From Mucilaginibacter corticis (GTDB lineage: Bacteria > Bacteroidota > Bacteroidia > Sphingobacteriales > Sphingobacteriaceae), in the NCBI RefSeq assembly GCF_007558865.1, contig NZ_VLPK01000001.1, forward strand, positions 682,001 through 746,000: a stretch of DNA of 64,000 nt, read 5' to 3'. Position 1 is the stretch's first letter; every line of letters begins with the position of its first letter. The position numbers and the translations under genes were made by a program. Positions 1 to 8,657 of this stretch are shown piece after piece. Under the pieces are notes generated by a model. It was not told where the DNA came from. It saw nothing but the letters and a program-made list of their open reading frames with translations, and searched no databases.

Positions 1-2
1 TT

Positions 3-641
3 GGTTTCCAGGAAAGCATTGAGCCTGTCGCATTTAAAGAAGCATTGGTAAGCAGTCAGCAAAACAATGTGGCGTTAACTATTACCGACTACGTACAATC
101 GCACACCGCCAAAAAGCACGATCTGTTCCTGATCCCTAACGGCACCATCCATAGCGCCGGGGCTAACAATTTGGTATTGGAGATCAGCGCAACACCTTAC
201 ATTTTCACTTTTAAAATGTACGACTGGCTGCGTCTTGATCTTGACGGTAACCCTCGCCCAATAAATATCGATCATGCCTTTAACAACCTGGTGTTCGACC
301 GTAAAGGCGACAAGGTACAGCAAGAACTGATCTCAAAACCGGCGGTGATTGAAAGCGGCGATAATTACCAACTCATCCACCTGCCAACACACGCCGAGCA
401 TTTTTATGATGTGCACCGTGTAGATTTTGACGGCACAGTAAGCATTGAGAACAACAACAATTGCCACGTAATGATGCTGGTCGAAGGTAATAAAGTATTA
501 CTGGAAACGGCCGATGGCACCCAACATGTATTTGCCTATGCCGAAACATTTGTAGTGCCTGCGGCGGCACAAAATTACACGCTTACCAATTTGGGTAACA
601 GCAAGGCAAGGGTTATAAAAGCATTTTTAAAAGATCTATAA
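3..641 (+). CDS. manA: Mannose-6-phosphate isomerase, class I (5' partial)
   Basis: The reading frame is open from the window edge, so the N-terminus lies outside; the TTG at 45 is internal. About 212 C-terminal residues are visible. The segment PNGTIHSAGANNLVLEIS is the conserved cupin stretch of class I phosphomannose isomerases, which in E. coli ManA carries a zinc-ligand histidine. The family interconverts mannose-6-phosphate and fructose-6-phosphate in the cytosol. The stop codon abuts the ATG of the sugar transporter, and a GH92 mannosidase follows, so this is probably the intracellular step of a mannose operon. The family is recognised from motifs; the exact subfamily cannot be set without the missing N-terminus. 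Confidence 0.85.
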   Translation, partial: GFQESIEPVAFKEALVSSQQNNVALTITDYVQSHTAKKHDLFLIPNGTIHSAGANNLVLEISATPYIFTFKMYDWLRLDLDGNPRPINIDHAFNNLVFDRKGDKVQQELISKPAVIESGDNYQLIHLPTHAEHFYDVHRVDFDGTVSIENNNNCHVMMLVEGNKVLLETADGTQHVFAYAETFVVPAAAQNYTLTNLGNSKARVIKAFLKDL

Positions 642-2048
642 ATGACAACAGAAACAACAAAACAAAGCGGCACCTACCTGTATTTGGTTTGCCTGGTAGC
701 CGCGCTTGGCGGGTTTTTATTCGGGTTTGATACTGCGGTAATATCCGGTACGGTAAGCCTGGTAAAAAAAGATTTCAACCTTGATGTATTGCACGAGGGC
801 TGGTTTGTAAGTTGCGCTTTGCTGGGCTGCATCATCGGTGTAAGTATCTCGGGTAAATTGAGCGACAAATACGGCCGTAAAATTATCCTGATCCTGTCGG
901 CAGTATTGTTTTTCGCGTCCGCCTTGGGTTGTATGCTGTCAGGTTCATTTACCCAGTTGATCACCTTCCGCCTTATCGGCGGCCTGGGTATTGGCGTAGC
1001 ATCAATGGTATCGCCATTGTATATCTCCGAGTTTTCGCCGTCAAGGTACCGGGGCATGATGGTATCTTTATACCAACTGGCATTGACCATCGGCATCGTA
1101 CTCTCCTATTTCTCTAACGCTTACCTGGCCAATCATGTAGGCGACACCTTCAGCAGCGATGCTCTCCATAAGATCTTTTCGGCCGAGGTGTGGCGCGCCA
1201 TGCTGGGTTTGGGTACAATCCCTGCGGGGATATTTTTGCTGTCGCTATTTTTAGTGCCCGAGTCGCCGCGCTGGTTATTATTGCAGGGGCAGGAAATTAA
1301 AGCCACCAATATTTTGGTAAAGATCGACGGCTGCGATGCCGCGACGAATGAAATAAAAGCATTTAAAGAAACCCAAAGCGCCGAACAGGATACTGACCTG
1401 AAAGAACTGTTTAAGCCGGTTTACCGCAAGGCTCTCTGGATAGGTTTGCTGCTACCCTTCCTCTCGCAAGTGTGCGGTATCAATGCCGTTATTTATTACG
1501 GCCCAAGAATTTTAGAACAGGCAGGTTTTACCCTGAATAGCGCCCTGGGCGGGCAGGTTACCATAGGCCTGGTAAACGTAGTATTTACTTTTGTAGCCAT
1601 TTTTACGGTTGATAAATGGGGCCGTCGCCCGCTGTTGTTTGTGGGGATAGGCGGCGCGGTACTGGCATTACTCATAATTGGGGTGTTGTTTGCGTTGGGT
1701 ATCACATCCGGCCCGTGGATCCTGATATTTATCTTGTTGTTTATTGCCTGTTTCGCGTTTTCATTCGGGCCGGTTTGCTGGGTGGTTATCGGCGAGATCT
1801 TCCCTAACGCCATCCGCGGCAAAGCCATGGCATTGGCTACCCTATCGTTATGGATAGCCAATTTTTTGGTGGGACAATTAACGCCCTTAATGTTAGAGGA
1901 CCTGGGCTCATCCTTCACCTTTTGGATCTTCGCCATTTGCTGTTCGCCGGCCTTATGGATCACCTGGAAACTCATCCCCGAAACCAAGGGCCGGTCACTT
2001 GAAAATATAGATAACTATTGGAAAGAAAATTATAAAGGCGCTCATTAA
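642..2048 (+). CDS. Sugar porter family MFS transporter
   Basis: A 468-residue, 12-helix inner-membrane transporter of the sugar porter family (XylE/GLUT-like), normally a sugar:H+ symporter. Visible hallmarks are GGFLFGFDTAVISG in helix 1, DKYGRK in the loop between helices 2 and 3, PESPRWLL after helix 6, QVCGINAVIYYGP in helix 7, GRRPLL in the loop between helices 8 and 9, and PETKG after helix 12. It starts directly after the stop of the mannose-6-phosphate isomerase gene and is followed 14 bp later by a GH92 mannosidase. Mannose is therefore the most likely substrate by context; glucose or another hexose cannot be excluded from sequence. Confidence 0.93.
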   Translation: MTTETTKQSGTYLYLVCLVAALGGFLFGFDTAVISGTVSLVKKDFNLDVLHEGWFVSCALLGCIIGVSISGKLSDKYGRKIILILSAVLFFASALGCMLSGSFTQLITFRLIGGLGIGVASMVSPLYISEFSPSRYRGMMVSLYQLALTIGIVLSYFSNAYLANHVGDTFSSDALHKIFSAEVWRAMLGLGTIPAGIFLLSLFLVPESPRWLLLQGQEIKATNILVKIDGCDAATNEIKAFKETQSAEQDTDLKELFKPVYRKALWIGLLLPFLSQVCGINAVIYYGPRILEQAGFTLNSALGGQVTIGLVNVVFTFVAIFTVDKWGRRPLLFVGIGGAVLALLIIGVLFALGITSGPWILIFILLFIACFAFSFGPVCWVVIGEIFPNAIRGKAMALATLSLWIANFLVGQLTPLMLEDLGSSFTFWIFAICCSPALWITWKLIPETKGRSLENIDNYWKENYKGAH

Positions 2049-2062
2049 TCATAACATAGCTC

Positions 2063-4417
2063 ATGAAAACAGCCATCAGATCAGGTTTTGCTATCGCGAT
2101 ATCTTTTGTATCCGCAGGAAAATTAATGGCACAGGACCTGCTAAAATATGTAGATCCTAACATTGGCACGGCGCATAGCCGCTGGTTCTTTTACACCCCC
2201 GCCGCGGTGCCTTACGGCATGGCAAAGCTGGCGCCGTCAACCAACGGGCATTACGGCAATCCAAGCGGCTGGGAGGCTGTTGGTTATGATACCCGCCATA
2301 ATTCGATAGAAGGTTTTGTACATTTCCACGAGTGGCAGGTGGGCGGCGTGAGCGTGATGCCTGCAACAGGCGAGCTAAAAGTAAAACCCGGCGAACTGGA
2401 AAAACCCGGCAGCGGTTACCGGTCGCATTTCGACCGTAAAAATCAAATAGCCCAGCCCGGCTATTACAAAGTATTACTGGATGATTATCACATAACTGCC
2501 GAACTAACGGCTACCAAACACGTAGGTTTTCACCGGTATACATTTCCTAAAAATGACCGGTCGCGTTTAATCTTTGATATCGGCAATACCCAGGGCGAAA
2601 GCGGCGACGTTACCGACGCGGGCGTTAAAATGACCGATGCCACCCATTTTGAAGGTTATGTTGTCACCTATCCAAAATATGTAAAGAAGTATGACGAGGA
2701 CGGCAAGGTAGCCATGTATTTTTATGGCGAGGTGAGTAAAAAGCCCTTGTCGGTTGGTTCATTCACGGCAGAAGGGATAAAAGAAAACACAAATTCGGCA
2801 AAAGGAAAAGGCGCGGGTTTGTACCTTAATTACAAGACCCAACAAAACGAAGCTATTGAGTTAAAGATCGGCTTATCTTATACTTCGATTGCTAATGCCA
2901 AAATAAATTTATCTGCCGAAGCCACCGGGCTAACCTTCGAAAAAGCAAAACAACAGGCCCAGGCCACCTGGCGCGCCGAACTTGGCAAAATTGCCGTTCA
3001 GGGCACTGATCACAACAGTAAAGTTAAATTTTATACCGGCCTGTTTCATGCCTTGTTGGGCAGGGGCATTGCCAATGATGTAAATGGCTCATTCCCTAAA
3101 CATGACGGTACCATTGGTGTGTTGCCGAAAGACAAGCAGGGTAAATTCAGCTACAACTTTTACAATACCGATGCCATCTGGGGCGCTTACTGGAACCTTA
3201 CGCAACTTTGGGCGCTGTCTTACCCAAGCCATTATAATGATTATGTACATACCCAATTAGAGATCTATAAAGAGCGCGGCTGGTTTGGTGATGGTATTGC
3301 CAACAGTAATTTCGTATCGGGCGTGGGTACTAACATGGTTGGGCTGGCTATTGCCGGGGCTTACCAAACCGGCATCCGCGATTACGATACGCAACTGGCC
3401 TACAAGGCTATCCGTGCCAATGAACTGGATGGCAAAAACCGTAAGGTTGGTTCAGGCAAAATGGATGTGGAGGCATTTGTTAAATATGGCTATTCGCCAT
3501 TTATAGATGGAGATAAGACCGACTCGACAGGCTCGCAATTCTCGGCATCGCATACTTTAGAGTATAGCTTCAGCGCCTTTGCTGCCGCGCAAATGGCCAA
3601 AAGCATGGGTAAAACGGCCGATTATCAACTGCTCATTAAAAACTCTAACGGCTGGCAGTATATCTTTGATAAGGACCAAAAACTGATGCGCCCAAAACGG
3701 GCCGACGGCAAATTTATAGACAAGTTTGACCCTAACGAACCATGGCGTGGTTTCCAGGAAGGTAATGCCATTCAGTACACTTTTTTTGTCCCGCAAAACC
3801 CTAAGGGCTTGATAGAGGCTACCGGCAAGGACGAGTTTAATAAACGCCTGAATGAAATTTTTGAAGCATCGGAAAAAGATGGCTTTAGCGGTGGTAAAAC
3901 CATTAACGCGTTTGCCGGCATCAAATCGCTTTACAACCAGGGCAATCAGCCGTGTTTGCATGAAAGCTGGTTGTTCAACTTCTCGGGCAAACCATGGCTC
4001 ACCCAAAAATGGACCCGCGCAATCTGCGATGAATTTTATGGCGTAGAACCCATTCACGGCTATGGCTATGGCCAGGATGAGGACCAGGGGCAACTGGGCT
4101 CATGGTACGTAATGAGCACCCTCGGCATCTTCGATGTAAAAGGCTTTACCGACCTGAAACCGATTGTTGAGTTAAGCAGCCCGGTATTTAACAATGCAGC
4201 CATTACTTTGGGCGATGGTAAAAAGCTTACCATACAGGCAATCAATAATTCAAAAACCAATGTTTATATCCAGTCGGCCACGTTTAACGGCAAACCGCTA
4301 AGCAACTGCTGGCTGTACCGTGATGAGTTGATGCGGGGCGGTAAGTTGGTGTTTACTATGGGTAGCAAGCCAAATACTAACTGGGGTGTTAAGGTTGCGC
4401 CGCCTTCGGTGCAGTAG
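2063..4417 (+). CDS. GH92 family alpha-mannosidase, secreted
   Basis: A 784-residue glycoside hydrolase family 92 protein. These calcium-dependent exo-alpha-mannosidases mostly cleave alpha-1,2 linkages. A cleavable signal peptide (about residues 1-24, ending LMAQ) sends it to the periplasm or outer membrane. The N-terminal beta-sandwich begins YVDPNIGT. In the (alpha/alpha)6 barrel, QEGNAIQYTFFVPQ places the conserved acid at Glu566, and GYGQDEDQGQLGSWYV places the conserved aspartates at Asp672 and Asp674. Length matches the family. It is third in the mannose operon. Linkage specificity is not readable from the sequence. Confidence 0.95.
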   Translation: MKTAIRSGFAIAISFVSAGKLMAQDLLKYVDPNIGTAHSRWFFYTPAAVPYGMAKLAPSTNGHYGNPSGWEAVGYDTRHNSIEGFVHFHEWQVGGVSVMPATGELKVKPGELEKPGSGYRSHFDRKNQIAQPGYYKVLLDDYHITAELTATKHVGFHRYTFPKNDRSRLIFDIGNTQGESGDVTDAGVKMTDATHFEGYVVTYPKYVKKYDEDGKVAMYFYGEVSKKPLSVGSFTAEGIKENTNSAKGKGAGLYLNYKTQQNEAIELKIGLSYTSIANAKINLSAEATGLTFEKAKQQAQATWRAELGKIAVQGTDHNSKVKFYTGLFHALLGRGIANDVNGSFPKHDGTIGVLPKDKQGKFSYNFYNTDAIWGAYWNLTQLWALSYPSHYNDYVHTQLEIYKERGWFGDGIANSNFVSGVGTNMVGLAIAGAYQTGIRDYDTQLAYKAIRANELDGKNRKVGSGKMDVEAFVKYGYSPFIDGDKTDSTGSQFSASHTLEYSFSAFAAAQMAKSMGKTADYQLLIKNSNGWQYIFDKDQKLMRPKRADGKFIDKFDPNEPWRGFQEGNAIQYTFFVPQNPKGLIEATGKDEFNKRLNEIFEASEKDGFSGGKTINAFAGIKSLYNQGNQPCLHESWLFNFSGKPWLTQKWTRAICDEFYGVEPIHGYGYGQDEDQGQLGSWYVMSTLGIFDVKGFTDLKPIVELSSPVFNNAAITLGDGKKLTIQAINNSKTNVYIQSATFNGKPLSNCWLYRDELMRGGKLVFTMGSKPNTNWGVKVAPPSVQ

Positions 4418-4436
4418 GGTAAAGAAAAGGATGGAG

Positions 4437-4512
4437 GGGTGTCACCCTGAGGCCCTCGAAGGGTGAGCGTAGGCCTTTGCCCGCATGTTTCGAGAGCCTC
4501 AACACGACACCC
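4437..4512. repeat. Palindromic intergenic element A
   Basis: Inverted repeat in the gap between the convergent GH92 and DUF1543 genes. Arms at 4437-4460 and 4489-4512 match at 19 of 24 positions when one is reverse-complemented. The left arm holds GTCACCCTGAGG, with a nested CACCCT/AGGGTG pair. It would fold into a long hairpin in transcripts from either side. There is no clear U-tract, so a role as a simple terminator is not obvious. The rest of the 104-bp gap holds nothing else I recognise. Confidence 0.75.
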
Positions 4513-4521
4513 TTATGTGCT

Positions 4522-5106
4522 CTACAACCTATCCAACCTAAAATACCCCAAATGCACCTCATCCTCCGGCAAGCCGGGCGACGGAGTTATTTCAATATGG
4601 TATTTAGCTTTTTGGACGGGCGATAACATTTCGGCTATTTCATAAAGATCATCCACGTCAATGCCGTATTTATCATCGATGTGCGCCCGGGCTTCGTTGG
4701 TGTCAACGGTGGTACTTGTTTTAAAGAAGACCGTGTTCTTGGCATCCTGTATGGCCTGTGCCCGGTTTTTTCTGACACTTAAGATCACGTGGTGCTGCTC
4801 TTCAAGTTTCCCGGCCTGGTAACCGCCGAGATTGATAAAGAACAACCGCTCTTCTGTTTGGATATTGGTTTCATCTTTCGGCACAACATTTATCCGGTAG
4901 CCATCGACATTAGCAACTTCGCGATAACCATCGATATGGATATTACCTGCCGCGCCGCGCCAGAATTTTTTAATATCAGGTACCAGTTCTTTGAGTTCAG
5001 TAGCTATCCCAAAGAAAAAATCATGCTGCTCAACATGCCGGCCCGGCGCTTTTGAGCCTAATAGCAGCATATAGAGTTTTAGCGGTTTTGATGGCTGGTC
5101 ATTCAT
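4522..5106 (-). CDS. DUF1543 domain-containing protein
   Basis: A 194-residue cytosolic protein without signal peptide. The N-terminal part (LYMLLLGSKAPGR, then a region with LGGYQAGKLEEQHH and a serine-lysine stretch) resembles the DUF1543 family, in which two short alpha/beta repeats occur; the C-terminal half (IDVDDLYEIAEML, YHIEITPSP) would be the second. No biochemical function is known to me for the family. It is transcribed toward the GH92 gene and separated from it by palindromic element A. The upstream gap is shared with the divergent GH76 gene. Assignment rests on motif memory only. Confidence 0.75.
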   Translation of the reverse strand: MNDQPSKPLKLYMLLLGSKAPGRHVEQHDFFFGIATELKELVPDIKKFWRGAAGNIHIDGYREVANVDGYRINVVPKDETNIQTEERLFFINLGGYQAGKLEEQHHVILSVRKNRAQAIQDAKNTVFFKTSTTVDTNEARAHIDDKYGIDVDDLYEIAEMLSPVQKAKYHIEITPSPGLPEDEVHLGYFRLDRL

Positions 5107-5183
5107 ATGCTAAAAGTATTAAAAAAATAGTGACTGATAACTTCTATAGGCACCTCATAAAAATTAAATGTACTAATGTTTTA

Positions 5184-5204
5184 TGCAAACGTTACCAATG
5201 TAAC
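5184..5204. promoter_or_regulatory. Possible operator upstream of the GH76 gene
   Basis: TGCAAACGTTACCA (5184-5197) resembles a LacI-family operator, a palindrome around a central CG: the left half fits, the right half only partly. It overlaps a perfect short dyad GTTAC-CAAT-GTAAC at 5191-5204. It lies about 90 bp before the GH76 start in the divergent gap, a reasonable place for sugar-responsive control. No LacI gene is present in the window, so this is tentative. Confidence 0.3.
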
Positions 5205-5290
5205 ATATTCAAAACATTGACCCGTAAATTTATTTTTATACTCAATATTACCGTAATTGCCCACTGATTACTTATTTAAGCGTCCCCGTA

Positions 5291-6790
5291 ATGAAACTAT
5301 TTTACCTACTTGCAACTACCGTTTTATTAGTAAATGCAGACTTAAGCTTTGCACAGACAAGCGGCATAACTTCCGGCGGTATCTATTCGCTAAAGTCAAA
5401 GTCAAGCGGTAAAATGTTGGATGTAAGTAATGCCTCGGTTGATAATGGCGCTGCGATAGACGGCTGGACCGATACCAAAACCGATGCAGAGCGCTGGATA
5501 GTAAAACTCATCAGCAAAAACACTTACACCCTCACCAATGTGGGCAGCGGTAAACTGTTACACGCAGGTGCCAGCCCTGCCGATTCTGTCAAAGCAGACC
5601 AGGCCGATACCAACAGCGATGATGTTAAATGGGTGATTAAAAAAGCCGGCAGCGGCGCTTATTTTTTGCAGTCGGCAGCTAACCCGGCCTTTGCCCTTAA
5701 TCTAGGCGTGGGCGCGGTAGATGGCGCTAAAGTTACCTTTGCCAAAGCCGGCAATGCAGATGCACAAAAATGGATCTTTAAAAAAGAAATAGCGCAGGAA
5801 ACTGCCCCTACACTCGCCACCGCCGAAAAAGCTTTTGACGATTGGTACAACGGCTACAAAGTTGAAACCCTTAAAGGCTTCTGGGGCCAGGCCGAAATGA
5901 TGGAAGTAGTGCTTGACGCTTACGAGGTAACCAAAGACCCTAAATACAAAAGTAAATTTGACGCCCTGTACACCAACTTTATCCAAAAGAATAAAGAGGA
6001 CTGGATGTACAACAATTACAATGACGATATTTCATGGGCGGTGCTGTTTTGCGTACGCGGCTACCTGCTTACCGGCAACAAAACCTACCTTGCAAAAGCA
6101 AAGGACCAGTATGATAAAATGTATGCCCGCGCTTTTAGCAATACCTACGGCGGTGGTTTGATCTGGTTCCAGACCAAGACATCAAAAAACTCGTGCATTG
6201 AAGGTCCAGCCATGGTAGCGGCCTGTTACCTGGCACAAGCCACCGGCGACAAAACTTATTATGATAAAGCCATTGCTTTGTACAGCTGGTCTAAGATCTA
6301 TTTATTCGACCCGGCTACGGGCAAGGTGAATGACAATGTGGACCTGAACAAGAAAAGTGAAAAACTGAGGATCAGTAACTGGAGTTCCACCTATAACCAG
6401 GGCACTTTTATGGGCGCCGCGGTAATGCTGTATAACTATACCAAAGAATATACTTATTTGGACGAGGCCGAAAAGATAGCCCAATACAGCCGCGATGTGA
6501 TGTTTAAAGGCAAAGTGATGGATAACGAAGACGGCGGCGATGACCTGCCCGGTTTTAAAGGCATATTTGCCCGTTACGCGCATAAATACACGGTAGAAAC
6601 CGGTAAAACTGAACTGGTAGACTGGCTGGCCCTAAACGCTAAAGTAGCTTACAATAATCGTAACTCTGCCGGTATTATCCATACCAAATGGGCAACCCGT
6701 ACAACAGAGGACGCGGCAAAACCAAAAGGCAGCTTCGGCGCGTCGACAGCAGTATCATTGCTGATCAATTCTTATTCGTTAAAGAAATAG
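5291..6790 (+). CDS. Ricin-type lectin plus GH76 endo-alpha-1,6-mannanase
   Basis: A 499-residue secreted enzyme with a signal peptide (residues 1 to about 22, ending SFAQ). Residues about 25-165 form a ricin B-type beta-trefoil lectin domain with repeated W-x-(I/V)-K strands. Residues about 175-495 are a GH76 domain, the family of endo-alpha-1,6-mannanases that cut mannan backbones. The GH76 catalytic aspartate pair is visible as YNDDISWAV (Asp245-Asp246), followed by the GGGLIWF and EGPAMVAACYLA segments of the (alpha/alpha)6 barrel. Next to the GH92/isomerase/transporter operon it fits a mannan-degrading role. The lectin domain may anchor it to polysaccharide. Confidence 0.92.
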   Translation: MKLFYLLATTVLLVNADLSFAQTSGITSGGIYSLKSKSSGKMLDVSNASVDNGAAIDGWTDTKTDAERWIVKLISKNTYTLTNVGSGKLLHAGASPADSVKADQADTNSDDVKWVIKKAGSGAYFLQSAANPAFALNLGVGAVDGAKVTFAKAGNADAQKWIFKKEIAQETAPTLATAEKAFDDWYNGYKVETLKGFWGQAEMMEVVLDAYEVTKDPKYKSKFDALYTNFIQKNKEDWMYNNYNDDISWAVLFCVRGYLLTGNKTYLAKAKDQYDKMYARAFSNTYGGGLIWFQTKTSKNSCIEGPAMVAACYLAQATGDKTYYDKAIALYSWSKIYLFDPATGKVNDNVDLNKKSEKLRISNWSSTYNQGTFMGAAVMLYNYTKEYTYLDEAEKIAQYSRDVMFKGKVMDNEDGGDDLPGFKGIFARYAHKYTVETGKTELVDWLALNAKVAYNNRNSAGIIHTKWATRTTEDAAKPKGSFGASTAVSLLINSYSLKK

Positions 6791-6802
6791 ATAGAAGTAT
6801 TA

Positions 6803-7942
6803 TTAAGCGCTGGTTTTAGTTTTTTCTATTACCTCTCTGTAATAATTCTCGTAAACAGGTAAGATCTTAGCCAGGTCAAATTCTTTGGCGCGGGCAAGGG
6901 CGTTCTCTTTAAATGTCGCCAGGCGTTCGGCATCTTCTAAAATATAGATCGCACTTTCGGCCATACCTTTTACGTCGCCAACATCTTTCAGGAAACCGGT
7001 TACACCGTCCACATTCAGTTCGGGCAAACCACCGGCGTTCGAGCTGATCACAGGTACTTTGCAGGCCATAGCCTCTAACGCAGCCAAACCGAAGCTTTCA
7101 GACTGCGATGGCATCAAAAACAGGTCAGATACGGACAGGATCTCTTCGATCGCATCCTGTTTACCTAAAAAGCGGGTGTCGTCTCCCACACCCAAGTCGC
7201 GGCACAGCTGCTCGCAATCGCTCCGCTCGCCGCCATCACCAACCATTAACAGTTTTGACGGGATCTTTTTACGGATCTTCGCAAAGATCTTAATTACATC
7301 CTCAGTACGTTTAACCTTGCGGAAGTTTGATGTATGGATCAGTATTTTCTCGCCCTCGGGCGCTATGGCTTTTTTAAAATGATCTTTAGCCTGCAGGTTA
7401 AAGCGCTTCAGATCAATAAAGTTAGGGATAACCTTAATATCGTTCTCGATATCAAAAAACTCATAGGTATCTTTCCTTAAATTCTCTGATACCGCAGTTA
7501 CACCGTCAGATTTATTGATAGAGAAAGTTACTACCGGCTTATAGGTACGGTCCTTCCCTACCAGCGTAATATCGGTACCATGCAGAGTAGTTACTACCGG
7601 GATATAAATGCCGTACGTTAACAAAATTTGCTTGGCCATAAAAGCGGCCGAGGCATGAGGTATGGCGTAATGCACATGCAGGATATCCAGTTTCTCAAAC
7701 CTTACCACATCAACCAGTCGGCTGGCCAAGGCCAGTTCGTACGGCGGGTAATCAAATAAAGGGTATTTAGATACAGAAACTTCGTGGTAAAAAAGATTTT
7801 CTGAAAAGAAATCCAGTCGGGCCGGTTGGTTATAGGTTATAAAATGAACCTGGTGGCCATTGTCGGCAAGCGCCTTGCCTAACTCTGTGGCTACAACCCC
7901 GCTACCACCAAAGGTTGGGTAACAAACTATTCCGATCTTCAT
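6803..7942 (-). CDS. bshA: N-acetyl-alpha-D-glucosaminyl L-malate synthase BshA
   Basis: A 379-residue GT4 glycosyltransferase catalysing the first step of bacillithiol synthesis, UDP-GlcNAc plus L-malate to GlcNAc-malate, in the cytosol. The N-terminus MKIGIVCYPTFGGSGVVATE is the BshA signature; HVHYAIPHASAA and TTLHGTDIT follow; the C-terminal Rossmann domain carries the retaining GT4 motif in QSESFGLAALEAMA. Length matches Bacillus BshA. bshB and bshC are not in the window. It ends 13 bp from the GH76 gene (convergent) and its start faces the VOC gene. Confidence 0.95.
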   Translation of the reverse strand: MKIGIVCYPTFGGSGVVATELGKALADNGHQVHFITYNQPARLDFFSENLFYHEVSVSKYPLFDYPPYELALASRLVDVVRFEKLDILHVHYAIPHASAAFMAKQILLTYGIYIPVVTTLHGTDITLVGKDRTYKPVVTFSINKSDGVTAVSENLRKDTYEFFDIENDIKVIPNFIDLKRFNLQAKDHFKKAIAPEGEKILIHTSNFRKVKRTEDVIKIFAKIRKKIPSKLLMVGDGGERSDCEQLCRDLGVGDDTRFLGKQDAIEEILSVSDLFLMPSQSESFGLAALEAMACKVPVISSNAGGLPELNVDGVTGFLKDVGDVKGMAESAIYILEDAERLATFKENALARAKEFDLAKILPVYENYYREVIEKTKTSA

Positions 7943-8088
7943 TGAAGTAGGTTTCTGCTGCTGTGATAATTAATTGTGCAAGTTTAACAGCAAATTATGG
8001 AAATAGTGTTTGCATTTTGTAATATTAATTTCGAGGCAATAAATCCTAAACCACTCTTTTTACCGTTATTAAATCACATCTTTAACAA

Positions 8089-8511
8089 ATGGAAAGTGCA
8101 ATACATTTAGACATCAAGGCCATACAACATATTGGCATACCCGTAACCAATATTGTAATGTCGGCATTGTTTTACAGCAAGCTGGGATTTGCCAATGTGA
8201 TGGAGAAGCCGTTTGACCATAATGGCGAGCAAGGTACTTGCATTATGATGAAACGCGGCGATATGATCATTGAGCTTTACCAGATGCCCAACAGCGTTTT
8301 GCCGGAGATAAGCGCACGAAAAGACGGGCATGTAGATCACGTTGCGTTTGATGTGGCCGACATTGACGAAGCCTACGCCATTGTAAAAAAGGGTGGCTTC
8401 AACATCATTGAACCCGAACCTGTATTTTTAAACTTCTGGAAAAACGGCTGCAAATACTTCAACATCACCGGGCCTGATGGCGAACGGCTGGAGTTTAACC
8501 AAGTGTTGTGA
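8089..8511 (+). CDS. VOC family protein (glyoxalase/dioxygenase fold)
   Basis: A 140-residue vicinal-oxygen-chelate protein with two beta-alpha-beta-beta-beta modules. The first begins IQHIGIPVTNIVMSALFYSKLGF and the second GHVDHVAFDVADIDEAY. Potential metal ligands are His in IQHIGIP, Glu in MIIELYQ, His in VDHVAF and Glu in ERLEFNQ, the spacing of glyoxalase I-like enzymes. Substrate is unknown. It diverges from bshA; a thiol-linked detoxification role would fit that neighbour but is inference. Its stop codon lies at the edge of palindromic element B. Confidence 0.88.
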   Translation: MESAIHLDIKAIQHIGIPVTNIVMSALFYSKLGFANVMEKPFDHNGEQGTCIMMKRGDMIIELYQMPNSVLPEISARKDGHVDHVAFDVADIDEAYAIVKKGGFNIIEPEPVFLNFWKNGCKYFNITGPDGERLEFNQVL

Positions 8512-8657
8512 TGTCGGATTTCGAATATCGGATGTCGGATTTATATTATTGATCGAAATATTACGCAATCAAAAAAAAGAAAATTCGAAATTGAACATTC
8601 GAAATCCGATTATACAAGAAAACCAAATCCGAAATCGAACATCCGAAATCCGATATC
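8510..8657. repeat. Palindromic intergenic element B
   Basis: A long inverted repeat filling the gap between two convergent genes and touching both stop codons. Arms 8510-8542 and 8625-8657 match at 27 of 33 positions in inverted orientation. The arms consist of degenerate copies of a word like ATNTCGGATTTCG, and a further copy sits near 8583-8610. The centre is A-rich. It probably folds into a strong hairpin and could end transcription from both sides. It also creates a spurious ORF (8477-8686). Confidence 0.85.

Noticed and set aside
3557..4093. Minus-strand frame of 178 codons opposite the GH92 gene
   Set aside because: It lies fully within conserved GH92 catalytic sequence and shows no domain of its own.
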